Shown in pieces: positions 9,210 through 18,585 of a DNA stretch of 38,704 nt. Both the position numbers and the translations under genes were made by a program. How positions within the stretch are numbered: position 1 is the first letter of the stretch; each line of letters opens with the position of its first letter. The notes under the pieces are model-generated. The model ran no database searches. It was given only the letters and a program-made list of their open reading frames with translations, and had not been told where the DNA came from. Origin of the DNA: an uncultured Phocaeicola sp. (lineage in GTDB: Bacteria > Bacteroidota > Bacteroidia > Bacteroidales > Bacteroidaceae). The stretch lies in contig CARCZS010000020.1 of NCBI GenBank assembly GCA_948956705.1, positions 10,890 to 49,593 of the forward strand, given 5' to 3'.

Positions 9210-11855
9210 ATGCTATATCGTATTTCACTCATACTATTAACGCTTACATGTCTGTTTTGTTTCTCAGTCAGTAGCTACGCTCAAGAAGCAAATGTTCAAG
9301 AAAACGACAATCCGGTAATACTTTACTCTGGAACTCCCAAGAAATATGAAATCGGCGGAATCAAAGTCGAAGGGGTAAAGAACTATGAAGACTATGTGCT
9401 GATAGGTCTGTCAGGACTATCGGTAGGACAGGTAATTACCGTTCCTGGCGATGATATCACCTCAGCCGTAAAACGTTATTGGAAACATGGTCTGTTCTCT
9501 GACGTACAGATATTGGCTGAAAAGATTGTAGGCAATAAAATCTACCTGAAGATACTCTTGACACAACGTCCGCGTATCGCCGATATCCGTTACCATGGTG
9601 TGAAGAAGAGCGAAAGAGAAGACCTTGAAGCAAAATTGGGCTTGGTAAAGGGTAGTCAGATTACCCCTAACCTGATTGACCGCGCAAAAATCCTTATCAA
9701 AAAGCACTTTGACGAGAAAGGTTTCAAAAACGCCGAAGTGACAATTATCGAACGTGACCTTGCCGACAACAAAGAGCAGGTGGACGTAGATGTGATGATT
9801 GACAAGAAAGAAAAGGTAAAAGTACACCAGATTACCATCGACGGAAATACCGTTTTGACCGACAAGAAGTTGAAACGAGTAATGAAGAAGACAAACGAAA
9901 AGAATAAGCTTGCCAATATCTTCCGTTCAAAGAAATTCATCGAAGAGAAATACGAAGAAGACAAACAAAAGATTATTGATAAGTATAATGAGTTGGGTTA
10001 TCGCGATGCTCAAATCGTAGTAGACAGCGTGACTCCTTATGACGACCGTACCGTAGATGTATATATGCGTATCGAAGAAGGTGACAAATATTATCTACGA
10101 AACGTCACATGGGTAGGCAATACCGTCTTCCCGGCTGATATGCTGGATGAACAATTCCGCATGAAGAGAGGAGATGTATACAACCAAAAGCTCATGAATG
10201 AGCGTTTGAGCGGAGACGAAGATGCTATCGGTAATAACTATTATAACCGCGGTTATGTGTTCTACAACCTTGACCCGGTAGAAGTGAATATCGACGGGGA
10301 CTCTATCGACCTCGAAATGCGTATTCAGGAAGGTCCGCAGGCAAGTATCAACAAAGTGCGTATCAATGGTAACGACCGTCTATACGAAAATGTAGTGCGC
10401 CGTGAATTAAGAACACGCCCGGGTGATTTGTTCAGCAAAGAAGCTTTGGAACGTTCATATCGTGAAATTGCCCAGATGGGACACTTCAACCCTGAAAACA
10501 TTCAACCGGATGTTCAACCGGATATGGCTAACGGTACGGTTGATATCAACTGGAACTTGGAATCGAAAGCCAATGACCAGGTGGAATTCTCTGCCGGATG
10601 GGGACAAACTGGTGTTATCGGTAAATTAAGTCTGAAGTTTACGAACTTCTCTATGGCCAACTTGTTCAATAAGAGTGATAATTACCGTGGATTCCTGCCT
10701 CAAGGTGACGGACAGACATTGACCATCAGCGGACAGACTAACGGTAGCTACTATCAGTCATACAGCGTATCGTTCTTCGATCCGTGGTTTGGAGGCAAAC
10801 GTCCTAATTCATTCTCTGTTTCGGCGTTCTACTCCATTCAGACTGATATCAGCAGCAACTATTATAACTCCGCCTACATGAATAACTATTATAACTACAT
10901 GTATGGTATGAATAATTATTATGGAGGAAGTTATGGCAATAACTATGAGTCATATTATGACCCGGATAAGTCTATCCAGATGTATGGAGCTTCTATCGGT
11001 TGGGGTAAACGCTTGAGATGGCCGGATGACTATTTTACACTGACCGCAGAATTGTCTTACCAGCGTTTCATCTTGAAAGACTGGAGCTACTTGTACATCA
11101 AGCTGAACAATGGCGAATATATGTCTACAGGTAGTTGCAACAACCTGAGTTTGGGATTCACCTTGGCACGTAACTCTACGGATAATCCGATATTCCCGCG
11201 TCGCGGTTCTGAGTTCTCGGCATCGGTACAACTGACCCCGCCGTACTCATTGTTCAGCAACAAGGATTATTCTACTTACGGAAAAGATGACTATGATGAA
11301 GCTGCAAGTATGTTCAACTGGATTGAATACCATAAATGGAAATTCAAAGCCAAGACGTATACAGCATTGACAGGCGCCTCAAAATGTCCGGTTATCATGA
11401 CACGTGCAGAGTTCGGTCTGTTGGGTCACTATAACAAATACAAGAAGTCGCCGTTTGAAACATTCTATATGGGTGGTGACGGTATGACCGGATATAGTAC
11501 AAGTTACGCTTCAGAAACCATAGCATTGCGTGGTTATGAAAACGGTGCTTTGACACCTTATGGTAGCGAGGGTTACGCCTATGTACGTTTAGGTGCTGAG
11601 TTGAGATATCCATTGATGTTGGAAAACTCAACAAGTATCTATGCATTAGGATTTGTTGAAGGCGGTAATGCTTGGACGGAAGTCGGCAAATTCAACCCAT
11701 TCAGTTTGAAGCGTTCGGCCGGTGTCGGTGTCCGCATCTTCTTACCGATGATTGGTATGATGGGTATCGACTGGGCATACGGTTTCGATAAGATTAACGG
11801 TAGCAGCCAATATGGTGGCAGTCAGTTCCACTTTATCTTAGGACAAGAGTTTTAA
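9210..11855 (+). CDS. bamA: Outer membrane protein assembly factor BamA
   Basis: This is the central subunit of the machine that inserts beta-barrel proteins into the outer membrane. The 881-residue sequence starts with a signal peptide (cleavage near SYAQEA). Five periplasmic POTRA repeats follow, about residues 45-430, for example YEIGGIKVEGVKNYEDYVL and VHQITIDGNTVLTDKKL. The C-terminal 16-strand barrel (about 445-881) ends FHFILGQEF with the expected terminal Phe. The barrel contains a Tyr/Asn/Gly-rich insert at about residues 549-583. It is longer than E. coli BamA (810), which is usual in Bacteroidetes. Two Skp-like chaperone genes follow directly. Confidence 0.96.
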   Translation: MLYRISLILLTLTCLFCFSVSSYAQEANVQENDNPVILYSGTPKKYEIGGIKVEGVKNYEDYVLIGLSGLSVGQVITVPGDDITSAVKRYWKHGLFSDVQILAEKIVGNKIYLKILLTQRPRIADIRYHGVKKSEREDLEAKLGLVKGSQITPNLIDRAKILIKKHFDEKGFKNAEVTIIERDLADNKEQVDVDVMIDKKEKVKVHQITIDGNTVLTDKKLKRVMKKTNEKNKLANIFRSKKFIEEKYEEDKQKIIDKYNELGYRDAQIVVDSVTPYDDRTVDVYMRIEEGDKYYLRNVTWVGNTVFPADMLDEQFRMKRGDVYNQKLMNERLSGDEDAIGNNYYNRGYVFYNLDPVEVNIDGDSIDLEMRIQEGPQASINKVRINGNDRLYENVVRRELRTRPGDLFSKEALERSYREIAQMGHFNPENIQPDVQPDMANGTVDINWNLESKANDQVEFSAGWGQTGVIGKLSLKFTNFSMANLFNKSDNYRGFLPQGDGQTLTISGQTNGSYYQSYSVSFFDPWFGGKRPNSFSVSAFYSIQTDISSNYYNSAYMNNYYNYMYGMNNYYGGSYGNNYESYYDPDKSIQMYGASIGWGKRLRWPDDYFTLTAELSYQRFILKDWSYLYIKLNNGEYMSTGSCNNLSLGFTLARNSTDNPIFPRRGSEFSASVQLTPPYSLFSNKDYSTYGKDDYDEAASMFNWIEYHKWKFKAKTYTALTGASKCPVIMTRAEFGLLGHYNKYKKSPFETFYMGGDGMTGYSTSYASETIALRGYENGALTPYGSEGYAYVRLGAELRYPLMLENSTSIYALGFVEGGNAWTEVGKFNPFSLKRSAGVGVRIFLPMIGMMGIDWAYGFDKINGSSQYGGSQFHFILGQEF

Positions 11856-11877
11856 CAACCCATAAAACGAAGTGATT

Positions 11878-12393
11878 ATGAAAAAGGCTATTCTATTATC
11901 TCTATTATTTGTGGCTTGTGCATTCACAGCCAGCGCGCAAAAATTTGCTTTGATTGATATGGAGTATATTCTAAAAAATATCCCTGCATACGAACAGGCA
12001 AATAACCAATTGAATCAGGCTTCCCAACAATATCAGGCTGAAGTAGAAGCTAAAGCTAAAGAAGCCGAAGCACTGTATAAGGAGTATCAGAAAGCAGCCT
12101 CTTCACTGTCGGCTGTACAGAAATCTCAGAAGGAGGAAGCGATTATAGCTAAAGAAAAAGAAGCTGCAGAGCTGAGAAAAAAATACTTTGGTCCGGAAGG
12201 AGAAATGGCTAAAAAACAACAAGCGCTGATTAACCCTATTCAGGACAAAATATATGAGGCAGTGAAGCAAATAGCCCAACAAAACGGATACGATGCAGTA
12301 GTCGACCGTTCATCTGCCCAAAGTATTATTTTTGCATCTCCGCGTATTGATATCAGCAATGAAGTGCTTTCAAAACTAGGATATTCAAATTAA
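11878..12393 (+). CDS. OmpH/Skp family periplasmic chaperone (copy 1)
   Basis: A 171-residue protein with a signal peptide (MKKAILLSLLFVACAFTASA before QKF) and the Skp pattern. A short N-terminal strand, FALIDMEYILKNIPAYEQA, leads into a long Ala/Glu/Lys/Gln-rich coiled coil (about residues 35-115), and a C-terminal strand DAVVDRSSAQSIIFA closes the fold. Skp trimers hold unfolded outer membrane proteins in the periplasm for BamA. A GTG two codons upstream (11872) is possible, but the ATG at 11878 gives the ideal signal peptide. It lies 22 nt after bamA. Confidence 0.92.
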   Translation: MKKAILLSLLFVACAFTASAQKFALIDMEYILKNIPAYEQANNQLNQASQQYQAEVEAKAKEAEALYKEYQKAASSLSAVQKSQKEEAIIAKEKEAAELRKKYFGPEGEMAKKQQALINPIQDKIYEAVKQIAQQNGYDAVVDRSSAQSIIFASPRIDISNEVLSKLGYSN

Positions 12394-12398
12394 TTTCA

Positions 12399-12406
12399 TA
12401 CATTTG
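12399..12406 (+). promoter_or_regulatory. -7 box before the second Skp gene
   Basis: TACATTTG matches TAnnTTTG and sits 44 nt before the start at 12450, in the only sizeable gap of the bamA run. The -33 region is a weak match. It suggests that copy 2 can also be transcribed separately. Confidence 0.45.
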
Positions 12407-12449
12407 CACCTGATAATCAAATTTGCAATAACTAATAAAAAATAGAACT

Positions 12450-12953
12450 ATGTTGAAGAAAATTGCTTTATTACTTTTACTTATCGCTCCAATGAGCGTA
12501 TTTGCCCAAAAATTCGGTCATGTTAAATTTGCAGAGATTCTCACTGTAATGCCGGAATACACCAAAGCTCAGACTGACATTCAGGCTCAGCAAAAACAAT
12601 ACGAAGATGAAATGAAACGTGCTTCAGATGAATTGACTAAGAAATTCACTGAGTACCAACAAGAACAGGCTAACTTGCCTAAGAATATTCAGGAAAGACG
12701 CCAGAAAGAATTGCAGGAACTGAACGAAAAAGGTATGCAATTTCAAGCTGACGCTCAACAACAGTTGCAGAAAGCATACGCCGAAATGATGGAACCTATC
12801 TATAAGAAGATAGATGATGCCATCAAAGCAGTCGGACAAGAAGGCGGATATGTTTATATCTTCGACCTGAACAGAACTGATATTCCTTTTGTAAACGAGT
12901 CATTGTCTACAGACGTTACTCCGATAGTTAAAGGTAAATTAGGACTTAAATAA
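12450..12953 (+). CDS. OmpH/Skp family periplasmic chaperone (copy 2)
   Basis: A 167-residue paralogue of the preceding gene. It has a signal peptide ending SVFAQ, the N-terminal strand FGHVKFAEILTVMPEY, a long coiled coil rich in Gln/Glu/Lys (about residues 38-115) and a C-terminal strand GGYVYIFDLNR. It should work as a periplasmic holding chaperone for outer membrane proteins. The two copies are clearly diverged from each other, so this is an old duplication, common in Bacteroidales, and not a recent event. Confidence 0.92.
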   Translation: MLKKIALLLLLIAPMSVFAQKFGHVKFAEILTVMPEYTKAQTDIQAQQKQYEDEMKRASDELTKKFTEYQQEQANLPKNIQERRQKELQELNEKGMQFQADAQQQLQKAYAEMMEPIYKKIDDAIKAVGQEGGYVYIFDLNRTDIPFVNESLSTDVTPIVKGKLGLK

Positions 12954-12970
12954 TTAAGATAACCCCTTTG

Positions 12971-13031
12971 GGCACGGATTACACAGATTTCACGGACTCT
13001 CATAACCGTGTTAATCCGTGTAATCCGTGCC
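12971..13031 (+). repeat. Imperfect palindromic repeat between skp copy 2 and murI
   Basis: The left arm 12971-12996 (starts GGCACGGATTACAC) pairs with the right arm 13006-13031 (ends GTGTAATCCGTGCC), with a loop of about 9 nt. The first 14 bp of the stem are perfect, with mismatches and a bulge further in. A run of five T follows immediately, so it can act as a terminator. Each arm contains the sub-repeat CACGGATT or a variant more than once, which suggests an interspersed repeat and not a unique terminator. Confidence 0.75.
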
Positions 13032-13049
13032 TTTTTATAGACCACTGTC

Positions 13050-13898
13050 ATGAATCAACCATCTTCCCTTTCAACCGGTGCTGTCGGTATCTTTGACTCT
13101 GGGTATGGCGGACTGACTATTCTGGATAAAATCCGGGAATTCATGCCCGAATACGATTATATCTATTTAGGAGATAATGCGCGTACCCCTTACGGTACCC
13201 GATCGTTCGAAGTGGTCTATGAGTTCACCCTACAGGCGGTAAACAAACTCTTCGACTTGGGTTGTCCACTGGTTATATTGGCTTGTAACACCGCATCAGC
13301 CAAAGCGCTCCGCACAATCCAACAAATGAACCTGCCCAAATCAGACGACCCTACCCGCCGCGTACTCGGCGTGATACGGCCTACCGCCGAATGCATAGGA
13401 GACATCACCCGCACACGGCACATCGGCATACTTGCCACCGCCGGTACCATCAAGTCCGAATCCTATCCGCTGGAGGTGCATAAACTATTCCCCGACATAA
13501 CAGTGACCGGTCTGGCCTGCCCCATGTGGGTGCCATTGGTTGAAAACAATGAATTCCGGTCTCCTGGCGCAGATTACTTTGTGAAGCAATATATCGACCG
13601 TCTGCTGGAAGCAGACCCTCAAATAGACACCATCGTTTTGGGATGCACCCATTATCCGTTGCTCATAGATAAAATCAAACAGTTTACCCCTCCCCACGTA
13701 CAAATTGTAGCACAAGGAGAATATGTGGCACACAGCTTGCGCAGTTATCTAGACCGCCACACAGAGATGGACACTCGTTGCACCAAAGGCAGCAGTTGCC
13801 GTTTTCTGACGACCGAGAGTCCGGGTAAGTTTGAAGAATCCGCTTCCATCTTCTTGCGCCAGGAGAATATAGAAGTAGAAAGTATAACTTTGGAATAA
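13050..13898 (+). CDS. murI: Glutamate racemase
   Basis: This enzyme makes D-glutamate for peptidoglycan by cofactor-independent racemisation. The 282-residue protein has the N-terminal GIFDSGYGGLTIL motif and GDNARTPYG. The two catalytic cysteines are Cys79 in VILACNTASAKAL and Cys199 in VLGCTHYPLL. Length is slightly above average, with an ordinary C-terminal extension. It follows the Skp genes after the palindromic repeat, so it probably belongs to the same envelope cluster but with reduced read-through. Confidence 0.96.
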   Translation: MNQPSSLSTGAVGIFDSGYGGLTILDKIREFMPEYDYIYLGDNARTPYGTRSFEVVYEFTLQAVNKLFDLGCPLVILACNTASAKALRTIQQMNLPKSDDPTRRVLGVIRPTAECIGDITRTRHIGILATAGTIKSESYPLEVHKLFPDITVTGLACPMWVPLVENNEFRSPGADYFVKQYIDRLLEADPQIDTIVLGCTHYPLLIDKIKQFTPPHVQIVAQGEYVAHSLRSYLDRHTEMDTRCTKGSSCRFLTTESPGKFEESASIFLRQENIEVESITLE

Positions 13899-13950
13899 CC
13901 TTTTGCTCCTTCCGGCTGTTATAGCATCATTACCTATTTATGAAAAGATT

Positions 13951-14823
13951 ATGTATGCAAACAAAGTAAAGAAAATAGCTGCCGTACACGATTTGTCCGG
14001 TGCAGGGCGTGTCTCGCTGACCGTCGTCATTCCCATCCTCTCCTCGATGGGCTTTCAAGTCTGTCCGCTTCCCACGGCAGTATTATCCAGCCACACTCAG
14101 TATCCTCATTTCTCTTTCCTCGACCTGACGGACGAGATGCCCAAGATTATTGGCGAGTGGAAAGAGTTGGGAGTACAGTTTGATGCCATTTATACAGGCT
14201 ATCTGGGCTCGCCCAGACAGATTCAAATCGTATCGGGATTTATTAATGACTTCCGCCAACCGGACAGTCTCATCGTTATCGACCCCGTATTGGGTGACAA
14301 TGGCAAACTATATACCAACTTCGACAAGGAGATGATTATCGAAATGCGCCATCTCATCACTCAGGCCGATGTCATTACTCCCAACCTGACCGAGCTGTTC
14401 TATCTGCTGGACAAGCCCTACAAAGCCGAAAACTCAGATGAAGAACTAAAAGCCTACCTGCACGAACTATCGGACAAAGGTCCTGAGACCGTCATCATTA
14501 CCAGTATTCCGGTACAAGGCGACCCACGGAAGACTTCTGTATACGCCTATAATCGTTCGAGTGACCGCTATTGGAAAGTAACCTGTCCTTACCTGCCTGC
14601 CCACTATCCGGGCACGGGAGATACATTTACAAGCGTCATTACCGGTTCTTTAATGCAAGGCGACAGCCTACCAATTGCGTTAGACCGTGCCACACAATTT
14701 ATTTTGCAAGGCATCCGTGCCACGTTCGGTTACGAATATGACAATCGGGAAGGTATCTTATTGGAAAAAGTGCTTCATAATCTGGATATGCCTATCCAAA
14801 TCAGCAGTTACGAACTAATCTAA
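13951..14823 (+). CDS. Pyridoxamine/pyridoxal kinase (PdxY/PdxK-like)
   Basis: A 290-residue ribokinase-superfamily enzyme predicted to phosphorylate pyridoxal or pyridoxamine in vitamin B6 salvage. The N-terminus KIAAVHDLSGAGRVSLTV is typical of the family. VIDPVLGDNGKLY and VITPNLTELFYLL mark the substrate and ATP region, and YPGTGDTFTSVI contains the GTGD anion hole with the catalytic Asp. An open frame reaches back to a TTG at 13903, but the ATG at 13951 begins the conserved domain and is preferred. It starts 52 nt after murI. Confidence 0.9.
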   Translation: MYANKVKKIAAVHDLSGAGRVSLTVVIPILSSMGFQVCPLPTAVLSSHTQYPHFSFLDLTDEMPKIIGEWKELGVQFDAIYTGYLGSPRQIQIVSGFINDFRQPDSLIVIDPVLGDNGKLYTNFDKEMIIEMRHLITQADVITPNLTELFYLLDKPYKAENSDEELKAYLHELSDKGPETVIITSIPVQGDPRKTSVYAYNRSSDRYWKVTCPYLPAHYPGTGDTFTSVITGSLMQGDSLPIALDRATQFILQGIRATFGYEYDNREGILLEKVLHNLDMPIQISSYELI

Positions 14824-14845
14824 CGTAGAAATAAGAAAAAAGCAA

Positions 14846-16081
14846 TTACAACAGGCGGCGGCTGAGATAACGCACAGGATACCAGACAGAAAGGAAGCCT
14901 ACCACCAATACAGTAAGGAACACCAATACAATGTCCCAGGCATGGACACTGACCGGATAGGCATCCACCACAAAGTTTCCGGCAGCTCCTGAGCCGCCTC
15001 CCAATGCAATCAAGCCGAACTCCTGTTGGATAAAGCATAAAGCCAGCCCCAATCCGACCCCGATGATGGCCCCGAAGAACGAAATCATACGTCCTTCAAG
15101 CAAAAATATCCGTGTAATCAGTTTATCGTTTGCCCCCAAATTGCGCAATGTCACCACATCCGCCCTCTTATCAATAATAAGCATGGAAAGAGAACCTATC
15201 ACATTAAAACACGCAATCATCAGAATAAAAGTCAGGAACAGATAAGAGATGAGTTTCTCTATCTCCATAATGCGAAACGTGTCCACCTGCTGTTCATACC
15301 GATCCTGCACCTGGAAACCGTCACCCAAAATCGCCTGTATCTTCTTCTTGGCACTACCGATATTGATACCGGGCTTTAATCTTAGTTCTACCGAGCTCAC
15401 CTCCGTATCATATTGAAACAGCCTACGGGCGAATTGTAGTGAAGTCAGAATATATGAGGCATCATATTTTTGCTGATTCACAGCAAACACCAGCCCGCTA
15501 GAGAACAAATTAGCCGAGTTGAAACTGGCTGCCGGATTAGCCATATTGACCTTTGCCCCCCGCTTGGGAGCATAAATTTCCAACGGATCCAGAAAACGGA
15601 TTCCCGTACCGAGTATCGAAACCAGCTCGATGCCCGGAATAGCATAATCAGCCACCTCATCATGAAGCAACAGTTCCCCCCGTCCAAAAAGGATACTGTC
15701 TATGGGTGTCAGCCGGTCAAAATTATCTTCCACCCCTTTTATCACAGCCATAGTCTGTCGGCCTTTATACTGAACCATTGCATTCTCCTCCAATGATTCG
15801 GAAAAGACAGCCACCTCAGGCAACCTCTTCAACTCCAGAATACGCTCATCCTGCCCGTCAAAAACCTTTCCGACAGTTGCCGTAATCTTCAATTCCGGAT
15901 CAAAAGCAGTGAAAAAGGTAGCCACCACATCCTGAAATCCATTAAATACAGACAATGTACATACCATTGCCAATGTAGCCAAAGCTACTCCGCAAACCGA
16001 AATAGCTGATATAACATTGATGGCATTGTGCGACTTCTTAGAGAAAAGGTAACGCTTCGCTATATAAAAGGGGAAATTCAC
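14846..16081 (-). CDS. FtsX-like ABC permease, LolC/LolE type
   Basis: A 411-residue inner membrane protein with the MacB/LolE layout. There is one N-terminal transmembrane helix (about residues 20-45, AINVISAISVCGVALATLAM), a large periplasmic domain (about 50-265), then three C-terminal helices near 275-300, 325-350 and 378-400. This matches permeases of the lipoprotein-releasing system, which move lipoproteins from the inner membrane to LolA. The LolD ATPase is not in this window. It lies 6 nt after rbfA in the aroQ-pyk-rbfA operon and converges on the pyridoxamine kinase gene. Confidence 0.9.
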   Translation of the reverse strand: MNFPFYIAKRYLFSKKSHNAINVISAISVCGVALATLAMVCTLSVFNGFQDVVATFFTAFDPELKITATVGKVFDGQDERILELKRLPEVAVFSESLEENAMVQYKGRQTMAVIKGVEDNFDRLTPIDSILFGRGELLLHDEVADYAIPGIELVSILGTGIRFLDPLEIYAPKRGAKVNMANPAASFNSANLFSSGLVFAVNQQKYDASYILTSLQFARRLFQYDTEVSSVELRLKPGINIGSAKKKIQAILGDGFQVQDRYEQQVDTFRIMEIEKLISYLFLTFILMIACFNVIGSLSMLIIDKRADVVTLRNLGANDKLITRIFLLEGRMISFFGAIIGVGLGLALCFIQQEFGLIALGGGSGAAGNFVVDAYPVSVHAWDIVLVFLTVLVVGFLSVWYPVRYLSRRLL

Positions 16082-16087
16082 CGTTGG

Positions 16088-16423
16088 TTATTTTTTCAAC
16101 AGTTCATCAATACGTTCGACATAATCCAACGAATCATCCACAAAGAACTTAAGTTCGGGAATAATACGCAACTGATGGCGTACACGCGTACCCAGTTCAA
16201 AACGGATAGACTTCATATTATCATTGATATTCTTCACTATTTCCTGACTCTTCTCTGAAGGGAACACACTGAGATAAACACGCGCTATACTCATATCAGG
16301 GCTGATGCGAACTGCACTTACCGATACCAATACACCGTTCATCGCTTTAGTCTGAAGCAGGAAAATCTCGCTTAATTCTTTCTGAATAAGACGGGAAATC
16401 TTATTTTGTCTGGTCGTTTCCAT
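16088..16423 (-). CDS. rbfA: Ribosome-binding factor A
   Basis: A 111-residue KH-fold protein that binds the 30S subunit and helps mature the 16S rRNA 5' end. It shows the family pattern: N-terminal basic helix TRQNKISRLIQKELSEIF, the strand VSVSAVRISPDMSIARVYLSVFP and the C-terminal ELKFFVDDSLDYVERIDELL. Length is normal. It lies 13 nt after the O-methyltransferase gene and 6 nt before the LolE-like permease gene. Confidence 0.95.
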   Translation of the reverse strand: METTRQNKISRLIQKELSEIFLLQTKAMNGVLVSVSAVRISPDMSIARVYLSVFPSEKSQEIVKNINDNMKSIRFELGTRVRHQLRIIPELKFFVDDSLDYVERIDELLKK

Positions 16424-16436
16424 ATTACTATTTATT

Positions 16437-17075
16437 TTATTTCTTTCTTATTATTGTCAGTCCGTCACGCAACGGCAGAATCACTTTCTCTACCCTTGAG
16501 TCAGCCGCCACCAAATCATTAAACTTCTTGATACCGATAGTCTGAAGGTCGGTGTGATGCGGCTCTTCCAACACATGGCCGTCCCACAGCGTATTGTCGG
16601 CTATGATATAGCCACCCGGCGAAAGCATCTTCAACACCAGCTCATAATATTCGATATACTTACGCTTGTCACCGTCTACAAACGCCAAATCAAACATAAT
16701 GTTCATATCCGGCAATAACTGCAATGCATCGCCGATATAGAATCTTATCTTGTCAGCATAAGGTGAACCTTCCAGCCACGGACGGGTAAAGTCCTCCTGC
16801 TCATCATTAATCTCAAAAGTATGCAACACGGCCCCTTCTTCGAGCCCTTCGGCCAAACATAATGCGGAATAACCGCTGTAAGTACCTATTTCGAGCACCT
16901 GACGAGGACGTATCATCCGTACAAACATTGTAAGCATACGCCCCTGCAGATGGCCCGAAGCCATGCGGGGACGCAATAACTTGACGTGCGTATCACGATA
17001 AAGAGCCTTCAGATAATCACTTTCTTCATCGATATGCTGAAGGATATATTCGTCAATAGCATCCGTTTCTTTCAT
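16437..17075 (-). CDS. O-methyltransferase, family 3 (CCoAOMT-like)
   Basis: A 212-residue class I SAM-dependent methyltransferase, probably cytosolic and metal-dependent. The SAM-binding motif is VLEIGTYSGYSALCLAEGL. FDLAFVDGDKRKYIEYYE carries the acidic metal-binding residues, and IIADNTLWDGHV follows. It resembles bacterial YrrM-type proteins whose natural substrate is unknown, so no substrate is assigned. It lies 11 nt downstream of pyk. Confidence 0.9.
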   Translation of the reverse strand: MKETDAIDEYILQHIDEESDYLKALYRDTHVKLLRPRMASGHLQGRMLTMFVRMIRPRQVLEIGTYSGYSALCLAEGLEEGAVLHTFEINDEQEDFTRPWLEGSPYADKIRFYIGDALQLLPDMNIMFDLAFVDGDKRKYIEYYELVLKMLSPGGYIIADNTLWDGHVLEEPHHTDLQTIGIKKFNDLVAADSRVEKVILPLRDGLTIIRKK

Positions 17076-17086
17076 GCCGGCCGGTA

Positions 17087-18550
17087 TTATAAATAACGGT
17101 TACGGTTGGGAAGCACATAATCCATTGCATACTTCAGCACATCTCCCACCACATTGATTTCGAGGAATGAAGTCTGCGTTCCTTGCTTACCGCTACTCAG
17201 GTATGCCACCATGTCGCTCTCACACAAAACACCGTCGTCCAACAACTTGCGCAAAGCAGCAAAGTAGTAAGCCTGCCCATTTGCCTTTTCAGGCATATAG
17301 ATAGCCTCTACACCATAAGACAAAGCCAGATGGCGCATGGTTTTTTCTTTATAACAGATAGCCAATACCGGGTACTTTCCACGGAAAGCTGCAATGTTAC
17401 GAGCTGTACGTCCACTGAAACTATCGGTTATGATAGCACGGATATTCAATTTGCTGGTCGACTTCACAGCCTGTTTTGCAAGAAATGCAGTCACATCATT
17501 AGAAGACTCATCCAGCGGAATCCGGATATCATTTTCCGACAATTTATCTTTCTCTGCCTGGGCAGCCACCTTCGTCATGGTCTTTACTGCTTCCACCGGA
17601 TATTTTCCGTATGCAGTCTCACCGCTCAACATCAATGCATCCGTCCGATAATAAATGGCATTGGCAATATCAGTGACCTCCGCACGGGTAGGACGCGGAT
17701 TATTAATCATGGTATGCAACATCTGGGTAGCCACGATTACCGGTTTCTTGGCCAAAATACATTTACGGATTAACATACGTTGGATGCCCGGAATACGCTC
17801 TTGCGGAACTTCAATACCCAAATCTCCACGCGCTACCATCACACCATCCGCCACTTCCAGAATCTCGTCGATGTTGTCAACACCCTCCTGATTCTCAATC
17901 TTGGCAATAACCTTGATATCACTACCATAGGTATCCAATATCTGACGGATATCCAATACATCCTGCTTGTTTCTGACAAAAGAGTGAGCGATATAATCAA
18001 TATCCTTCTCGATAGCATACAATATATTGTTACGGTCTTTTTCCGTCAACGAAGGAAGATTGATGCGGACACCCGGAACATTCACACTTTTACGATTACC
18101 CAAAGTAGCCTCGTTCTGCACCTCACAAACCAAATATTCATCCGTCTTATCTACTACACGCAACTCCAAATCACCATCATCAATCAGAATATCACCATCC
18201 ACCTGAAGGTCATGCACAAAACCGGGGTAAGACACAGCAATACACTCACGAGTCGTTTCCTGACTAGGATTCCCTACAATCTTCACACGGTCACCGATGT
18301 TATAAGGAATAGGTTCACCACCTGCAATGACAGTTGTACGCACTTCAGGCCCTTTTGTATCCATCAATATAGCAATGCGATTGGAAACCTCACGCACATT
18401 TTTAATCAACTTCTCGAAACCTTCACGCGAAGCATGCGCCGTGTTCATACGAACCACATTCATACCTGCCTTGAATAAGTCTCTAATAAATTCAACTTCG
18501 CAACGCTCATCTGAGATGGACGCCACGATTTTTGTCTGTTTCAACATCAT
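17087..18550 (-). CDS. pyk: Pyruvate kinase
   Basis: This enzyme converts phosphoenolpyruvate and ADP to pyruvate and ATP in glycolysis. The 487-residue sequence begins KQTKIVASISDERCEVEF and contains FKAGMNVVRMNTAHAS, LMDTKGPEVRT, the IAKIENQEGVDN active-site Lys region, ADGVMVARGDLGIEVP for metal binding and the MLSGETAYGKYPVEAV segment. The C-terminal domain (about 350-487) is present. The first two codons are both ATG. It is downstream of aroQ by 35 nt in the same transcript. Confidence 0.97.
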   Translation of the reverse strand: MMLKQTKIVASISDERCEVEFIRDLFKAGMNVVRMNTAHASREGFEKLIKNVREVSNRIAILMDTKGPEVRTTVIAGGEPIPYNIGDRVKIVGNPSQETTRECIAVSYPGFVHDLQVDGDILIDDGDLELRVVDKTDEYLVCEVQNEATLGNRKSVNVPGVRINLPSLTEKDRNNILYAIEKDIDYIAHSFVRNKQDVLDIRQILDTYGSDIKVIAKIENQEGVDNIDEILEVADGVMVARGDLGIEVPQERIPGIQRMLIRKCILAKKPVIVATQMLHTMINNPRPTRAEVTDIANAIYYRTDALMLSGETAYGKYPVEAVKTMTKVAAQAEKDKLSENDIRIPLDESSNDVTAFLAKQAVKSTSKLNIRAIITDSFSGRTARNIAAFRGKYPVLAICYKEKTMRHLALSYGVEAIYMPEKANGQAYYFAALRKLLDDGVLCESDMVAYLSSGKQGTQTSFLEINVVGDVLKYAMDYVLPNRNRYL

Positions 18551-18585
18551 AATCTTATCACCTTATTATATACGTACCTAAAATT

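Noticed and set aside
13903..13950. Extension of the pyridoxamine kinase to a TTG start
   Set aside because: The ribokinase fold begins right after the ATG at 13951, and the upstream residues look like untranslated spacer.
17780..18478. 232-codon open frame antisense to pyk
   Set aside because: It lies wholly inside pyk, has Thr/Ile/His-rich composition from the reverse complement, and no start context or domain.
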